A DNA stretch of 64,000 nt from Pseudoxanthomonas kaohsiungensis (GCF_010211765.1 NZ_PDWO01000003.1:186001-250000); one strand, 5' to 3'; counted from the first letter of the stretch, positions 49,486 to 58,587 are shown. Notes: a model not told the origin generated them from the sequence alone. A program made the numbers and translations.

Positions 49486-50160
49486 CTAGCGCAGCGTGCC
49501 GACAGGCAGCGTCGCGCAGTCGCGCTCCTGCGCGGCGGGGAACGTCGCGCGCACGGAATCGGCATCGGCGCTGGCACCGTCGAGCCACCAGCGCGACGGT
49601 CCAGCCGCGCCCTGCGCGCGCAGCTGCGCCGGGAACCCGGCCGCGCGCAAGGCCGCGACGCGGCGCTCGGCGGTCTCGCGCCCGCGATAGGCACCCAGGG
49701 CGATGCCGTTGGCATCCTCGCCCTGGTTGAGCAGCAGGAAATCCTGGAAGCCTGCGGCCGCGATGCGATCGGCGGTCGCCTGCGCCTCGGCGCGACTGGC
49801 GGCCGGCGGCAGCAGCACGCGATAGCCGCTCGCCGCGCCGGGTTCCTCGCGGATCTCCGCCTCGCGCAGCAGCGTGCCCAGCCCCGCCTGCGCGACCTCG
49901 GCCGCGCCCCGGTCGGGGAACGGCCCCACGCTCAGGCAGGTGGCGGGCGCGGGGCCGGCAGCCTGCGGCCCGACGTCTTCGTTGCCGCTTGCGGTCGCAG
50001 GCGAGGTCGTCGCCGCCTGCGCCGGCAGCAGGACCAGCGCGACGCCGCCCTTGTCCGACGCTGGCAGCGGCCGCGGCGCGGGCGACGGCCGCGTCAGCCA
50101 CCAGGCGGCGACACCGAGGTTGAGGGCGACCAGGACGACGATCAGGGCACGGACTCGCAT
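49486..50160 (-). CDS. SPOR-domain-like membrane-anchored protein
   Basis: This is 224 residues. An N-terminal membrane anchor (ALIVVLVALNLGVAAWWLTR) is followed by an Ala/Pro-rich linker and a C-terminal region with CLSVGPFPDRGAAEVAQAGL and GYRVLLPPAASRAEAQATAD, then DANGIALGAYRGRETAERRV. These repeats of V-GPF and GAYR fit a SPOR domain, which binds denuded peptidoglycan at the division site. ATG 50160. Next to coaX and birA. Confidence 0.75.
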   Translation of the reverse strand: MRVRALIVVLVALNLGVAAWWLTRPSPAPRPLPASDKGGVALVLLPAQAATTSPATASGNEDVGPQAAGPAPATCLSVGPFPDRGAAEVAQAGLGTLLREAEIREEPGAASGYRVLLPPAASRAEAQATADRIAAAGFQDFLLLNQGEDANGIALGAYRGRETAERRVAALRAAGFPAQLRAQGAAGPSRWWLDGASADADSVRATFPAAQERDCATLPVGTLR

Positions 50161-50171
50161 GGACGGCGATT

Positions 50172-50948
50172 CTAGCGGGACGGCAGCGGCGCCGGCCCAT
50201 CGGCTTCGTCCGGCGCGTGCAGCTGCGCCCATGCCGCCAGGCCCTCCAGGACCAGGGCCACGCGCAGCTGCGCCGCCGGCATCAGCGGCAGCAACGCCTC
50301 CGCCCCGCCACCGTGGAGCAGCAGCGCCGGCTCGCGGCCGAGCCGTTCGCGCGCGTGCCGCAGGGAGCGCTCGACCAGCGCGACCGCCGCGCCGTCGCAG
50401 CCGGATGCCAGCGCATCCTCGGTGTCGTCGGCGAACTCGCGGTAGTGCCCCCCGGAGGCGGGCAACTGCACCGCACGCTGCTGCAGCGCCTGGCGCATCA
50501 GCGTCGGCGAGGCCGCGATCCGCCCCCCATGGTGGATGCCATCGGCGGCGAGCAGGTCGATCGTCAGCGCGGTGCCGACACCGGCGACGAGCACGTCGCC
50601 ACCGCCCGCGCGCGCGGCGAGCATGGCGAGGAAGCGGTCCACGCCCATCCGCTGCGGTTGCGGATAAGCCACGCGCAGGCCGCCGCATTCGGCCAGGGTG
50701 CGGGCGACCTGCACCTCCTCGAAGCGTTCGCGCAGCAGCGCCATCACCCGCGTGGTCAACGCCGTTGCGGCCACGCTCGCGACCCAGGCGCGGCGACCGC
50801 GGGGCAGCGGGACCTGGCCGGCATCGTCGCCGCTGGCCATCGCCTCGGCGCTGTGCGGCCAGGCCAGCACCTCGCCGATGCCACCGTCCGGCCGCCTGCG
50901 CGCGGCCTTGAAGCGCGAGTTCCCCAGGTCGAACAGCCAGTCGCTCAT
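50172..50948 (-). CDS. coaX: Type III pantothenate kinase
   Basis: This 258-residue ASKHA-fold enzyme phosphorylates pantothenate in coenzyme A synthesis. DLGNSRFKAAR is the phosphate-1 motif; GVDRFLAMLAAR and VAGVGTALTIDLLAADG carry the substrate and phosphate-2 segments; GGRIAASPTLMRQAL and LLLHGGGAEALL follow. It lacks nothing expected. ATG 50948 overlaps the birA stop as ATGA, so coaX and birA are coupled. Confidence 0.92.
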   Translation of the reverse strand: MSDWLFDLGNSRFKAARRRPDGGIGEVLAWPHSAEAMASGDDAGQVPLPRGRRAWVASVAATALTTRVMALLRERFEEVQVARTLAECGGLRVAYPQPQRMGVDRFLAMLAARAGGGDVLVAGVGTALTIDLLAADGIHHGGRIAASPTLMRQALQQRAVQLPASGGHYREFADDTEDALASGCDGAAVALVERSLRHARERLGREPALLLHGGGAEALLPLMPAAQLRVALVLEGLAAWAQLHAPDEADGPAPLPSR

Positions 50949-51913
50949 CGCGGCCTCACGCTCACTTCGCCCGCATGGAAGATCCGGTCGCCCTCGCCGG
51001 TGCGCACGCGCAGGCCGCCGTCGACGGCCAGGCCGATGGCCTGGCCGTCGACCACCTCGCGCCCCGCGAGCACGCGTACCGGGCGCCCGGCGAGTACGTC
51101 CAGCGTTTCGTAACGAGGCAGGAACGGCGCCAGCCCGTCGCGATCGAACGCATCGAGCGCCGGCAGCAGCCGCTGCAGCACCGTCGCCGCGACGGTATTG
51201 CGCGAGGGTGGTCCGCCGTCGGGCGCGAGCCCGGCCAGGTCGGTCCAGGGCTGGTCGATCGCGGCGGCGACGGCCGCCGGCAGGCGCACGTTGATCCCGA
51301 TCCCGACCACCGCCTGCACCGGGCCGGCGTACTCGCCACCGCCCTCGACCAGCAGGCCGGCGAGCTTGCGATCGCCCGCCACCAGGTCATTGGGCCACTT
51401 CAGGCCGACCGATGCGAAGCCCAGCGCGCGCAGCGCCTCGGCCACCGCGACCCCGGCCACCAGGCTGAGCCCACCGAGGCGGGCCAGGCCGCCGTCGAAG
51501 CCGCGCCGTACCGACAGGCAGACCTGGCCGGCCAGCGGCGTATTCCAGGCCCGCCCCAGGCGTCCGCGCCCGGCGGTCTGGCGCTCGGCCAGCAGCACCA
51601 GCGTGCCGGCCGGCGGCGGGCGGCGCAGCAGTTCGCTGTTGGTCGAATCCAGGCTCCAGGCCAGTTCGAGCGAATCGCGGCCGGCCACCAGCACGCCGGC
51701 CAGGGCCGCCTGCAGCCCGGCCAGGTCGAGCAGGTCCGGCGGATGCGCCAGGACGTAACCCTGACCGGGGCGGGCCTCGATCTCGACGCCCGCCGACCGC
51801 AACGCCTCGATCCGCTTCCACACCGCCGCGCGGGTCACCCCGGCCTCGCGCGCCAGCGCGTCGCCGGACACCGCACCGGTCCCGAGCCTGACCAGCAATT
51901 GGCGATCGTCCAC
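50945..51913 (-). CDS. birA: Biotin ligase / biotin operon repressor
   Basis: This 322-residue protein has an N-terminal winged helix with LAREAGVTRAAVWKRIEAL and the ligase domain with WSLDSTNSELLRR, AERQTAGRGRLGRAWNTPL and VGLKWPNDLVAGDRKLAG. The DNA-binding domain implies it both biotinylates carboxylase subunits and represses biotin genes. The start is GTG 51913, with GGGGAG upstream; the frame extends to 51970 without a good site. Confidence 0.93.
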   Translation of the reverse strand: MDDRQLLVRLGTGAVSGDALAREAGVTRAAVWKRIEALRSAGVEIEARPGQGYVLAHPPDLLDLAGLQAALAGVLVAGRDSLELAWSLDSTNSELLRRPPPAGTLVLLAERQTAGRGRLGRAWNTPLAGQVCLSVRRGFDGGLARLGGLSLVAGVAVAEALRALGFASVGLKWPNDLVAGDRKLAGLLVEGGGEYAGPVQAVVGIGINVRLPAAVAAAIDQPWTDLAGLAPDGGPPSRNTVAATVLQRLLPALDAFDRDGLAPFLPRYETLDVLAGRPVRVLAGREVVDGQAIGLAVDGGLRVRTGEGDRIFHAGEVSVRPR

Positions 51914-52029
51914 GCAGACTCCCCGGCCGGGCGGCCACTTCCGACCGGCGATTATCACCCCTGGCGCCACGCCCCAGGCACATGCCGGGCGGCGCCGGCC
52001 GCGCTATAGTCGGGCCCTCCGCCCGGTCG

Positions 52030-52335
52030 ATGGATCCGCCGATGCGCCGCCTGCTCCCGTTCCTGTTGCTGCTCGCCGCCCCGGCGATGTGCTGGGCGGC
52101 GCCTGCCGAGTCCGAGCCGGCCGCGAAGAACGGCGCCTGCGTGTACGCACGCCCCGCAACGACGGTGGCGGTGGCCGAGGGCGATGCACCGCAGGCCCGC
52201 CCGGCCACGCCGCCCGCGGCCAGGAGCACGCCGAAGCCGGCCGCGACCGGCGGTGGCGGCGGCGATGGCGAAAGCGCGGTCCCGCGCGTGCGCGGCAATC
52301 GCTGGCACAGTTTCCTGCCGGGCATGTTCCGCTGA
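52030..52335 (+). CDS. Small exported protein, unknown
   Basis: This is 101 residues. A signal peptide (MRRLLPFLLLLAAPAMCWAA) is followed by a low-complexity Ala/Pro/Gly mature part and an ending GNRWHSFLPGMFR. ATG 52030 or the in-frame ATG 52042 may start it. No family is recognised. It is divergent from birA and directly precedes the MtfA-like gene. Confidence 0.5.
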   Translation: MDPPMRRLLPFLLLLAAPAMCWAAPAESEPAAKNGACVYARPATTVAVAEGDAPQARPATPPAARSTPKPAATGGGGGDGESAVPRVRGNRWHSFLPGMFR

Positions 52336-52346
52336 TAGCCACGCTG

Positions 52347-53084
52347 TTGCGCTGGCTGCGGCCGCGCCCTGGATCCCTCGACGACACCCTCTGGCACGCG
52401 GCCTGCGCGCGCCTGCCGTGGGTGGCCGCGCTCGAACCGGAACGCCGCGAGCGCCTGCGCGCGCTTGCCGCCCGCTTCCTGCACGAGAAGACCATCACCC
52501 CGCTGGCAGGCCTGCAGCTGGACGACGGCGAGCGGGTGCTGCTGGCCGCGCTGTGCTGCCTGCCGCTGCTGGAGTTCGGCCCTGCCGGCCTGCGCGGCTG
52601 GTCGCAATTGCTGGTGTACCCGGACGCCTTCCGGGTGCGCCGCAGCCATGTCGATGCGGCCGGGGTGCTGCACGAATGGGACGACGACCTGGCCGGGGAG
52701 GCCTGGGACCACGGCCCGCTGATCCTGTCATGGGCCGACGTGCGGGCCGACCTGGAAGACCCGGCGGCCGGCTACTGCGTGGCCGTCCATGAGATGGCGC
52801 ACAAGCTGGACGTGCTCGACGGCGAACTCGACGGCACCCCGCCCCTGCCGGCCCGCTGGCATCGCGAATGGGCCCGCGACTTCCAGTGCGCCTACGAGGC
52901 GTTCTGCGCACAGGTGGACGCCGGCCGCGAGACCGCCATCGATCCCTACGCGGCGGAGGCACCCGAGGAATTCTTCGCGGTCGCCACCGAGTACCACTTC
53001 TCGGCCCCGTCGCTGCTGGCCGAAGCGATGCCCGAGGTGGCCGCGCACCTGGCGCGCTTTTACGGCCCGCCCCCGGCCCTGTAG
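52347..53084 (+). CDS. MtfA-like zinc peptidase
   Basis: About 245 residues from TTG 52347; the exact start (TTG, or an upstream CTG) is uncertain because no ATG is in frame near the N-terminus. The motif AVHEMAHKLDVLDG is the HExxH zinc site of MtfA, a peptidase that in E. coli controls Mlc and glucose uptake. LLPLLEFG-like (CLPLLEFGPAGLRGW) and EFFAVATEYHFSAPSLL are family blocks. It ends PPAL-TAG inside a REP-like head. Its 5' end closely follows the small exported-protein gene. Confidence 0.88.
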   Translation: MRWLRPRPGSLDDTLWHAACARLPWVAALEPERRERLRALAARFLHEKTITPLAGLQLDDGERVLLAALCCLPLLEFGPAGLRGWSQLLVYPDAFRVRRSHVDAAGVLHEWDDDLAGEAWDHGPLILSWADVRADLEDPAAGYCVAVHEMAHKLDVLDGELDGTPPLPARWHREWARDFQCAYEAFCAQVDAGRETAIDPYAAEAPEEFFAVATEYHFSAPSLLAEAMPEVAAHLARFYGPPPAL

Positions 53085-53620
53085 GACCCATCCTCATGGG
53101 CGGCACGCGGGTATCCATGGCGCGACTTTGAACGCTGCGCCACGAACGCCCTCGCGTCGCCGATGAATCGGCTCCTACAAAAGCCGCCCGCACCTGCAGC
53201 TCGTCGATGTTCGGTGCGCCCCCCTGTAGGAGCCCATCCTCATGGGCGACACGAGGGCATCCATGGGGCGACGTTGAACGCTGCGCCCCGAACGCCCTCG
53301 CGTCGCCGATGAATCGGCTCCTGCAAAAGCCGCCCGCACCTGCAGCTCGTCGATGTTCGGTGCGCCCCTCTGTAGGAGCCCATCCTCATGGGCGACACGA
53401 GGGCGTCAATGGGGGCGACGTTGAACGCTGCGCCCCGAGCGCCCTCGCGTCGCCGATGAATCGGCTCCTGCAAAAGCCGCCCGCACCTGCAGCTCGTCGA
53501 TGTTCGGTGCGCCCCTCTGTAGGAGCCCATCCTCATGGGCGACACGAGGGCGTCAATGGGGGCGACGTTGAACGCTGCGCCCCGACTGCGCTCGCGTCGC
53601 CGATGAATCGGCTCCTGTAG
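53080..53620. repeat. Tandem array of REP-like pairs, ~146-bp unit, nearly four copies
   Basis: Four units begin with TGTAGGA(G)CCCATCCTCA at 53080, 53225, 53371 and 53518, spaced 145, 146 and 147 bp. Each has the A arm, a conserved ~50-bp centre (CGTTGAACGCTGCGCCCCGA), the inverted B arm GTCGCCGATGAATCGGCTCC, then a constant ~45-bp spacer with CTGCAGCTCGTCGATGTTCG. The fourth unit stops after its B arm. Units differ by few substitutions. The first unit gives the MtfA-like gene its TAG. Up to the kinase gene at 53674 nothing else is seen. Confidence 0.92.
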
Positions 53621-53673
53621 GAAAGCGATGCCGGGCGGCTGGTTCGACGCTGCCCCAAGCGCGGACAGCGAGG

Positions 53674-55101
53674 TCACAGCCCCGGCGGCAGGGTCACCTC
53701 GAAGCGGGCGCCACCCAGTTCGGGCGAGCGGCTGACCTGCAGCTCGCCGCGGTAGTCGCGGACCAGGTCCTGCACGATCGCCAGGCCGATGCCGTGTCCC
53801 TGCACGCGTTCGTCGCCGCGCACGCCGCGCTGCAACACCTTGGCCACGTCTTCCGGCGCGATGCCGGGGCCGTCGTCGTCCACCGCCAGCTGCAGGCCGG
53901 CGCGGCGGTTGGGCGCGCCCGGGCCCGGGCGCGCGGTCAGCAGCACGCGGTGGCGCGCCCACTTGAAGCCGTTCTCGAGCAGGTTGCCCAGCAGCTCCTG
54001 CAGGTCGCCGGCCTCGCCGTAGAACTGCACCCCGGGCGCCACGTCGAATTCGCACAGCACGTTCTTGGCCGCGTACACCTTCTCCAGCCCGCGCACGATC
54101 TCCTCGGCGGTGGACTCGATCGGCACCGGCGCCGAGAACAGCTTGTGGCCGCCCGAGGCCGCGCGCGCGAGCTGGTAGGAGACCAGGTCGTTCATGCGCT
54201 TGAGCTGGACGTCCAGCTCTTGTCGAAGCACGGCCTCGCGCGGCCCCTTGCCCTCGCCCGCATCCAGCTGGGTGCGCAGCACCGCCAGCGGCGTCTTCAG
54301 GCTGTGGGCCAGGTCGGCCAGGGTGTTGCGCTGGCGGTCCAGGTGTTCGCGTTCGCTGTCGATCAGCGCGTTGATGCTCTCGGTCAGCGGCTCGAGCTCG
54401 CGCGGGTGGCGCTCGCTCATGCGCTGCAGCTGGCCGCGCTGCACCCGGACCAGCTCGGCGATCACGCGCTGCAGCGGCCGCAGGCTCCAGTTGAGGATCA
54501 CCACCTGCAGCAGCAGGATCAGGCCGGCGCCGCCGAGGTAGACCCACAGCGCGGCGCGGAACACGCGCACCTGCGCCGCCAGCGTCTGCGCGTCCTCCAT
54601 CACGAAGATCGAGTACGGGAACTCGTTGTCGGGCCCGCGCTCGGCCCAGACCAGGCCGATGCCATAGCGGTACACCTCGCCCTCGCTGCCATCGACCTGG
54701 GTCATCGCCAGCGGCCCGTCGAAGCGCTCCTGGCGCGGTTCCAGCTGGCCGGCCACTTCCGGCAGCAGCGGCCCTTCGGCCGACAGCGAGGCCCAGTGCG
54801 CGTTGGGCATGACCACTTCGGCGTACAGGCCGCTGCCGGGGCGGTGGAAGCGCGGGTCGGGACCCAGCTCCGGCGTGTACAGGGATCCGTCGCGGCCGAA
54901 GTCGATGTTGTCCGCGTACGCCATCGCGTAGCTCTTCAGGCGCTGGCGCAGGTTGGCCTCCGCCGTCTCGGCGAAGGCGCGGTCCAGGGCGAAGCCGGCC
55001 AGCATCAGGAACGCGACCAGGCTGATGCTGGCCGCGGTGAGCTGTCGTGCCTTGAGCGAGCGCGGCCGCCACGGCCGGAACCCCAGTCGGCTGCGCTCCA
55101 C
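53674..55101 (-). CDS. PhoQ-like sensor histidine kinase
   Basis: This is a 475-residue membrane sensor kinase. Two spans (ISLVAFLMLAGFALDRAF and LWVYLGGAGLILLLQVVILN) flank a ~150-residue periplasmic domain. A HAMP-like linker leads to the H-box LADLAHSLKTPLAVLRTQLD, the N-box LQELLGNLLENGFKWARH and the G-boxes VDDDGPGIAPED and GHGIGLAIVQDLV. The layout matches PhoQ. The start is GTG 55101 with GGGAG upstream, 50 bp after the response-regulator stop. They form an operon. Confidence 0.9.
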   Translation of the reverse strand: MERSRLGFRPWRPRSLKARQLTAASISLVAFLMLAGFALDRAFAETAEANLRQRLKSYAMAYADNIDFGRDGSLYTPELGPDPRFHRPGSGLYAEVVMPNAHWASLSAEGPLLPEVAGQLEPRQERFDGPLAMTQVDGSEGEVYRYGIGLVWAERGPDNEFPYSIFVMEDAQTLAAQVRVFRAALWVYLGGAGLILLLQVVILNWSLRPLQRVIAELVRVQRGQLQRMSERHPRELEPLTESINALIDSEREHLDRQRNTLADLAHSLKTPLAVLRTQLDAGEGKGPREAVLRQELDVQLKRMNDLVSYQLARAASGGHKLFSAPVPIESTAEEIVRGLEKVYAAKNVLCEFDVAPGVQFYGEAGDLQELLGNLLENGFKWARHRVLLTARPGPGAPNRRAGLQLAVDDDGPGIAPEDVAKVLQRGVRGDERVQGHGIGLAIVQDLVRDYRGELQVSRSPELGGARFEVTLPPGL

Positions 55102-55150
55102 GGAAGCTCCCGGCGTCTGGCCCTGTTTCAGGCGGCCCGTCCCGGCCGGC

Positions 55151-55834
55151 TCAGCCGTCGGTGCGCGGAATGGCGAAGCGGTAGCCGCGGCCGCGCACGG
55201 TCTCGATCGGCTTGAGCTCGCCGTCCGGATCCAGCTTCTTGCGCAGGCGGCCGATGAAGACCTCCAGCACATTGGAGTCGCGGTCGAAGTCCTGCTGGTA
55301 GATGTGCTCGGTGAGGTCGGCCTTCGACACCAGTTCGCCGGCGTGCATCATCAGGTACTCGAGCACCTTGTACTCGTAGCTGGTCAGGTCGACGTTGCTG
55401 CCCGACACGCTGACGGTCTGCGCCGCCAGGTCCAGCGCGACCGGTCCGCACTCGAGCACCGGCTTGCTCCAGCCTGCGGCGCGGCGCACCAGCGCGTTGA
55501 GCCGGGCCAGCAGTTCCTCGACGTGGAACGGCTTGACCAGGTAGTCGTCGGCGCCCTGCTTGAGCCCTTCCACCTTGTCCTGCCAGCTCGAGCGCGCGGT
55601 CAGGATCAGCACCGGGAAGTTCTTGCCTTCGTCGCGCAGGGCCTTGACCAGCTCCATGCCCGACATCTTGGGCAGGCCCAGGTCGATGATCGCCACGTCG
55701 AACGGCACCTCGCGGCCCATGTACAGGCCTTCCTCGCCATCCTGCGCGGCATCGACCGCGAAGCCTTCGCGCTTGAGCCGCGCTGCCAGCGTTTCCCGCA
55801 GCGGCGCTTCGTCTTCGACCAGAAGGATACGCAT
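55151..55834 (-). CDS. PhoP-like OmpR-family response regulator
   Basis: This is a 227-residue regulator. The receiver has the acidic pair in ILLVEDEAPLRETL, the phosphorylated Asp in DVAIIDLGLPKMSGMELV and Lys in DYLVKPFHVEELLAR. The OmpR winged helix includes LTSYEYKVLEYLMMHAGELV and RDSNVLEVFIGRLRKKLDPD. It is followed by the kinase gene. ATG 55834. Confidence 0.95.
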   Translation of the reverse strand: MRILLVEDEAPLRETLAARLKREGFAVDAAQDGEEGLYMGREVPFDVAIIDLGLPKMSGMELVKALRDEGKNFPVLILTARSSWQDKVEGLKQGADDYLVKPFHVEELLARLNALVRRAAGWSKPVLECGPVALDLAAQTVSVSGSNVDLTSYEYKVLEYLMMHAGELVSKADLTEHIYQQDFDRDSNVLEVFIGRLRKKLDPDGELKPIETVRGRGYRFAIPRTDG

Positions 55835-55893
55835 GCACTCTCCCTGAGTTGCAGTGTCTGATGGGGCCGGCCTCCGGGCCGGGTGCCCATTGT

Positions 55894-56334
55894 CTAGCGT
55901 TCGTCGTTATCGGCGCGTCGCGGCTGCCCGCGCTGCGCCGTGCCCGGGTCCCCGGTGTAATCCATGTAGCGGACCCGGCCACGGTCGTCCATGTACTTGA
56001 CCCGGGTGATGTTGCGTCCCTCGAACGGCACCTGCTCGGCGCCCAGGATCTGGCCGCCGGTGGTGCGCTGCACCCGGCGCACGGCATCGGAGATCGAACG
56101 GCTGTCCTGGGCCGGCGGGCGCGCCGGCTCCCGGTCGGGCCGGGAGGCCTGCGGCATCTCGCGCTCGCTGCGGCCGCGCTGCATCAGGGATTCGCGGGGA
56201 CGTACCTCGCGCGGTCCGCCCATGCGCGGGCCGGACTCCGGGCCGCGCTGCCGCGGCGCCTCCTGCGCGCCAGCCGCGGCCGTGCCCAGGGCGAGCGGCA
56301 GCAGGGCGATGGCAAGGCGGAGCAGGCGGGTCAT
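55894..56334 (-). CDS. Exported PepSY-like protein
   Basis: From ATG 56334 this is 146 residues with a signal peptide (LLRLAIALLPLALGTAAAGA), an Arg/Pro/Gln-rich middle and a C-terminal PepSY-like module (SISDAVRRVQRTTGGQILGA then ITRVKYMDDRGRVRYMD). PepSY proteins upstream of PhoP-type pairs may act as periplasmic modulators. ATG 56334 has AGGAAG upstream; GTG 56337 is possible. 59 bp before the regulator gene. Confidence 0.72.
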   Translation of the reverse strand: MTRLLRLAIALLPLALGTAAAGAQEAPRQRGPESGPRMGGPREVRPRESLMQRGRSEREMPQASRPDREPARPPAQDSRSISDAVRRVQRTTGGQILGAEQVPFEGRNITRVKYMDDRGRVRYMDYTGDPGTAQRGQPRRADNDER

Positions 56335-56492
56335 CACAACTTCCTAACGGACTCGGGCGGGAATGGCAAATCCCGCCGCATACGGGCAGGGGGGCCAATG
56401 GCGCTGTTGGACGACGATGTTCGTTAGAAAGCGGTGAATCCGATCTGAACTTATCCACATGCGGGCAGCATCCGGTTCAGCCGGCGACCGGC

Positions 56493-57434
56493 TCAGAACA
56501 CTTCGGCCACGCAGCAGCGCAGCGAACCGCCGCCGGCCTCGATCGCCGCCAGCGGCACCTGCCCGAGCGCGAAGCCGGCCGTGGCCAGCACCTGCCGCTG
56601 CCCGTGATCGAGCGAGTCGGCGGCGGCCTGGCTCATCCATGCGCGCCCCGGCGCCAGGGCGATGGCATTGCCGGCGAACGCCGCCTGCTGCCCGGCCCGC
56701 AGCCGCACCACGTGCGGCGCATAGAACCCGGCGATCGCCTCGGCGATGACCGGGTCGGCGAACCCGGCCGGGCTGACCAGCACCGCGCGCCCGGCCAGCA
56801 CCGCCAGCACGACGTTGGCGTGGTACTCGCCCGGCGCCAGGTCGAACACCAGCGTCGCGCGCAGGCCGAAGGCCTCGTGCACCAGGCGCGCGCCGGTCTC
56901 GTCGCAGCGTTCGGACAGGCCGCAGTAGCCGAGGCCACGGGCGCGGTCGACCACCATCGATCCGGTCAGTTCGCACGGGTGCGGCTGCTGCGACAGGTCG
57001 ATCTCCCCGGTGCCGGCCAGCGCGCGGAAGAAGCCGCGGATGTCGGCGCGGTCGGCCTCGCCGCGCCGTACCGGGTGGCGCATGCGCCCCACCACCAGCC
57101 GCAGTCGGCCGTGCGGGTCGACCCGCGCATCCGGCCGCGCGGTGGCGAAGACGTTGTTCGGGAACACCGCGTCCGGCGTGGCCGGGTCGCCGGGGAAGGC
57201 GAACACCGGCAGGTCCGCGGCCAGCGCGCGTTGCAGCGCGCGATGCTCGGCCAGCGCCGCTTCGCAGTGGTAGCCCCCGGCCGCGGCCATGTAGCGGTTG
57301 TCGAGGGCCGACTGCTCGGCCCGGGCGAAGCCCTCGGGCGTGACCAGGAACGCGGCGCGCGCGGTGGCCGGGCCGAAGTCCGGCGCCATGCCGCGCGCCA
57401 CCGCCAGGAACGCCTGCGGATCGCGGGTGATCAC
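56493..57434 (-). CDS. Amidinotransferase / deiminase-fold hydrolase
   Basis: This is a 313-residue pentein-fold enzyme of the amidinotransferase/CtlX type. VFPNNVFATARPDARVDPHG carries the substrate Asn region; GEYHANVVLAVLAGRAVLVS has the catalytic His, and the C-terminal AAIEAGGGSLRCCVAEVF gives the nucleophile Cys. It may hydrolyse an arginine- or citrulline-derived guanidino compound. The start is GTG 57434, overlapping the dusA stop as GTGA, so the two are coupled. Confidence 0.82.
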   Translation of the reverse strand: MITRDPQAFLAVARGMAPDFGPATARAAFLVTPEGFARAEQSALDNRYMAAAGGYHCEAALAEHRALQRALAADLPVFAFPGDPATPDAVFPNNVFATARPDARVDPHGRLRLVVGRMRHPVRRGEADRADIRGFFRALAGTGEIDLSQQPHPCELTGSMVVDRARGLGYCGLSERCDETGARLVHEAFGLRATLVFDLAPGEYHANVVLAVLAGRAVLVSPAGFADPVIAEAIAGFYAPHVVRLRAGQQAAFAGNAIALAPGRAWMSQAAADSLDHGQRQVLATAGFALGQVPLAAIEAGGGSLRCCVAEVF

Positions 57435-58444
57435 GCCGCCACGCGCCGCTGCGCGGTCGCGTCCAGCGCCTGTTCCAGCAGCGTCCAGCCGGCGCCGTCG
57501 CGATGCGCGCCCTCGCTCAGCACCTGGCGGAACGCGCGACCGCCGGGCTGGCCATGGAACAGGCCGAGCACGTGGCGGGTGATGTGCTTGAGCGCCACGC
57601 CGGCGGCCAGCTGCGCCTCCACGTACGGGCGCAGCGCGCGCAGCAGGCCGGCGCGGTCGCGCAGCGGGCCGCCGTACAGGGCGACGTCGAGCCGGTGCAA
57701 CAGGTAGGGGTCGTGGTAGGCCGCGCGGCCCAGCATCACGCCGTCCGCATGCGCCAGTTGCGCCTCGACCGCCTCCGGCGAGGCGATGCCGCCGTTCACC
57801 AGCACCTGCAGGCCGGGCCGGTCGCGCTTGAGCTGCCAGGCCCATTCGTAGCGCAGTGGCGGCACCTCCCGGTTCTCTTTCGGCGACAGGCCCTGCAGCC
57901 AGGCGTTGCGGGCATGGACCACGAAGGTCGCGCAGCCGGCCGCGGCGACCGTGTCGATGAAGGCGAGGAAGCGCTCGTAGTCCTGGTCGTCGTCCACGCC
58001 CAGCCGGCACTTCACCGTGACCGGGACCGGCGTAGCCGCGCGCATCGCCGCCACGCCCTCGGCCACCAGTGCCGGCTCGCGCATCAGGCAGGCGCCGAAG
58101 CGCCCGGCCTGGACGCGGTCGGAGGGGCAGCCGCAGTTGAGGTTGATCTCGGCGTAGCCCCATTCGCCGCCGATCCGCGCCGCCTGGGCCAGCAGCGCGG
58201 GCTCGCTGCCGCCGAGCTGCAGCGCCACCGGCTGCTCGACCGGATCGAAGCCCAGCAGGCGTTCGCGGTCGCCCAGGACCACCGCATTGGCATGCACCAT
58301 CTCGGTGTACAGGCGCGCATGCGGGGCCAGCAGCCGGTGGAGGACCCGGCAATGGCGGTCGGTCCAGTCCATCATCGGCGCGACGGACAGGCGCGCGGAT
58401 GCCGCGTAGCGAGGGTCCGGGGAGTTGGCGGCGGTGTCAGGCAT
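57431..58444 (-). CDS. dusA: tRNA-dihydrouridine(20/20a) synthase
   Basis: From ATG 58444 this is 337 residues. The TIM barrel binds FMN with LSVAPMMDWTDRHCRVLHRL; the active-site Cys is in INLNCGCPSDRVQAGRFGACL, with VTVKCRLGVDDDQDYERF and VLVNGGIASPEAVEAQL also typical. It reduces U20/U20a in tRNA. ATG 58450 is equally possible; the frame reaches 58528 with no homology. Confidence 0.93.
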   Translation of the reverse strand: MPDTAANSPDPRYAASARLSVAPMMDWTDRHCRVLHRLLAPHARLYTEMVHANAVVLGDRERLLGFDPVEQPVALQLGGSEPALLAQAARIGGEWGYAEINLNCGCPSDRVQAGRFGACLMREPALVAEGVAAMRAATPVPVTVKCRLGVDDDQDYERFLAFIDTVAAAGCATFVVHARNAWLQGLSPKENREVPPLRYEWAWQLKRDRPGLQVLVNGGIASPEAVEAQLAHADGVMLGRAAYHDPYLLHRLDVALYGGPLRDRAGLLRALRPYVEAQLAAGVALKHITRHVLGLFHGQPGGRAFRQVLSEGAHRDGAGWTLLEQALDATAQRRVAA

Positions 58445-58587
58445 GGGCATGGGCTTCCGGAATCCGGGGCTCCGGGCATCCGGCGGGGGCAAGGGGTGAA
58501 TGCTACAGGCGGCCCGCGCCCGAGGCATGCCCGGCGCGGTCGCCGTTCGGGCACGGTTGCGGCGCGCGGGGGTCGCGCGGCCGGCGA

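Noticed and set aside
53080-53620. CRISPR array
   Set aside because: Units are ~146 bp and conserved throughout; there are no unique spacers and no cas genes. It is a tandem REP array.
53240-55072. A 610-residue minus-strand protein running through the repeat array
   Set aside because: The frame is low-complexity and shadows the sensor kinase in another frame.
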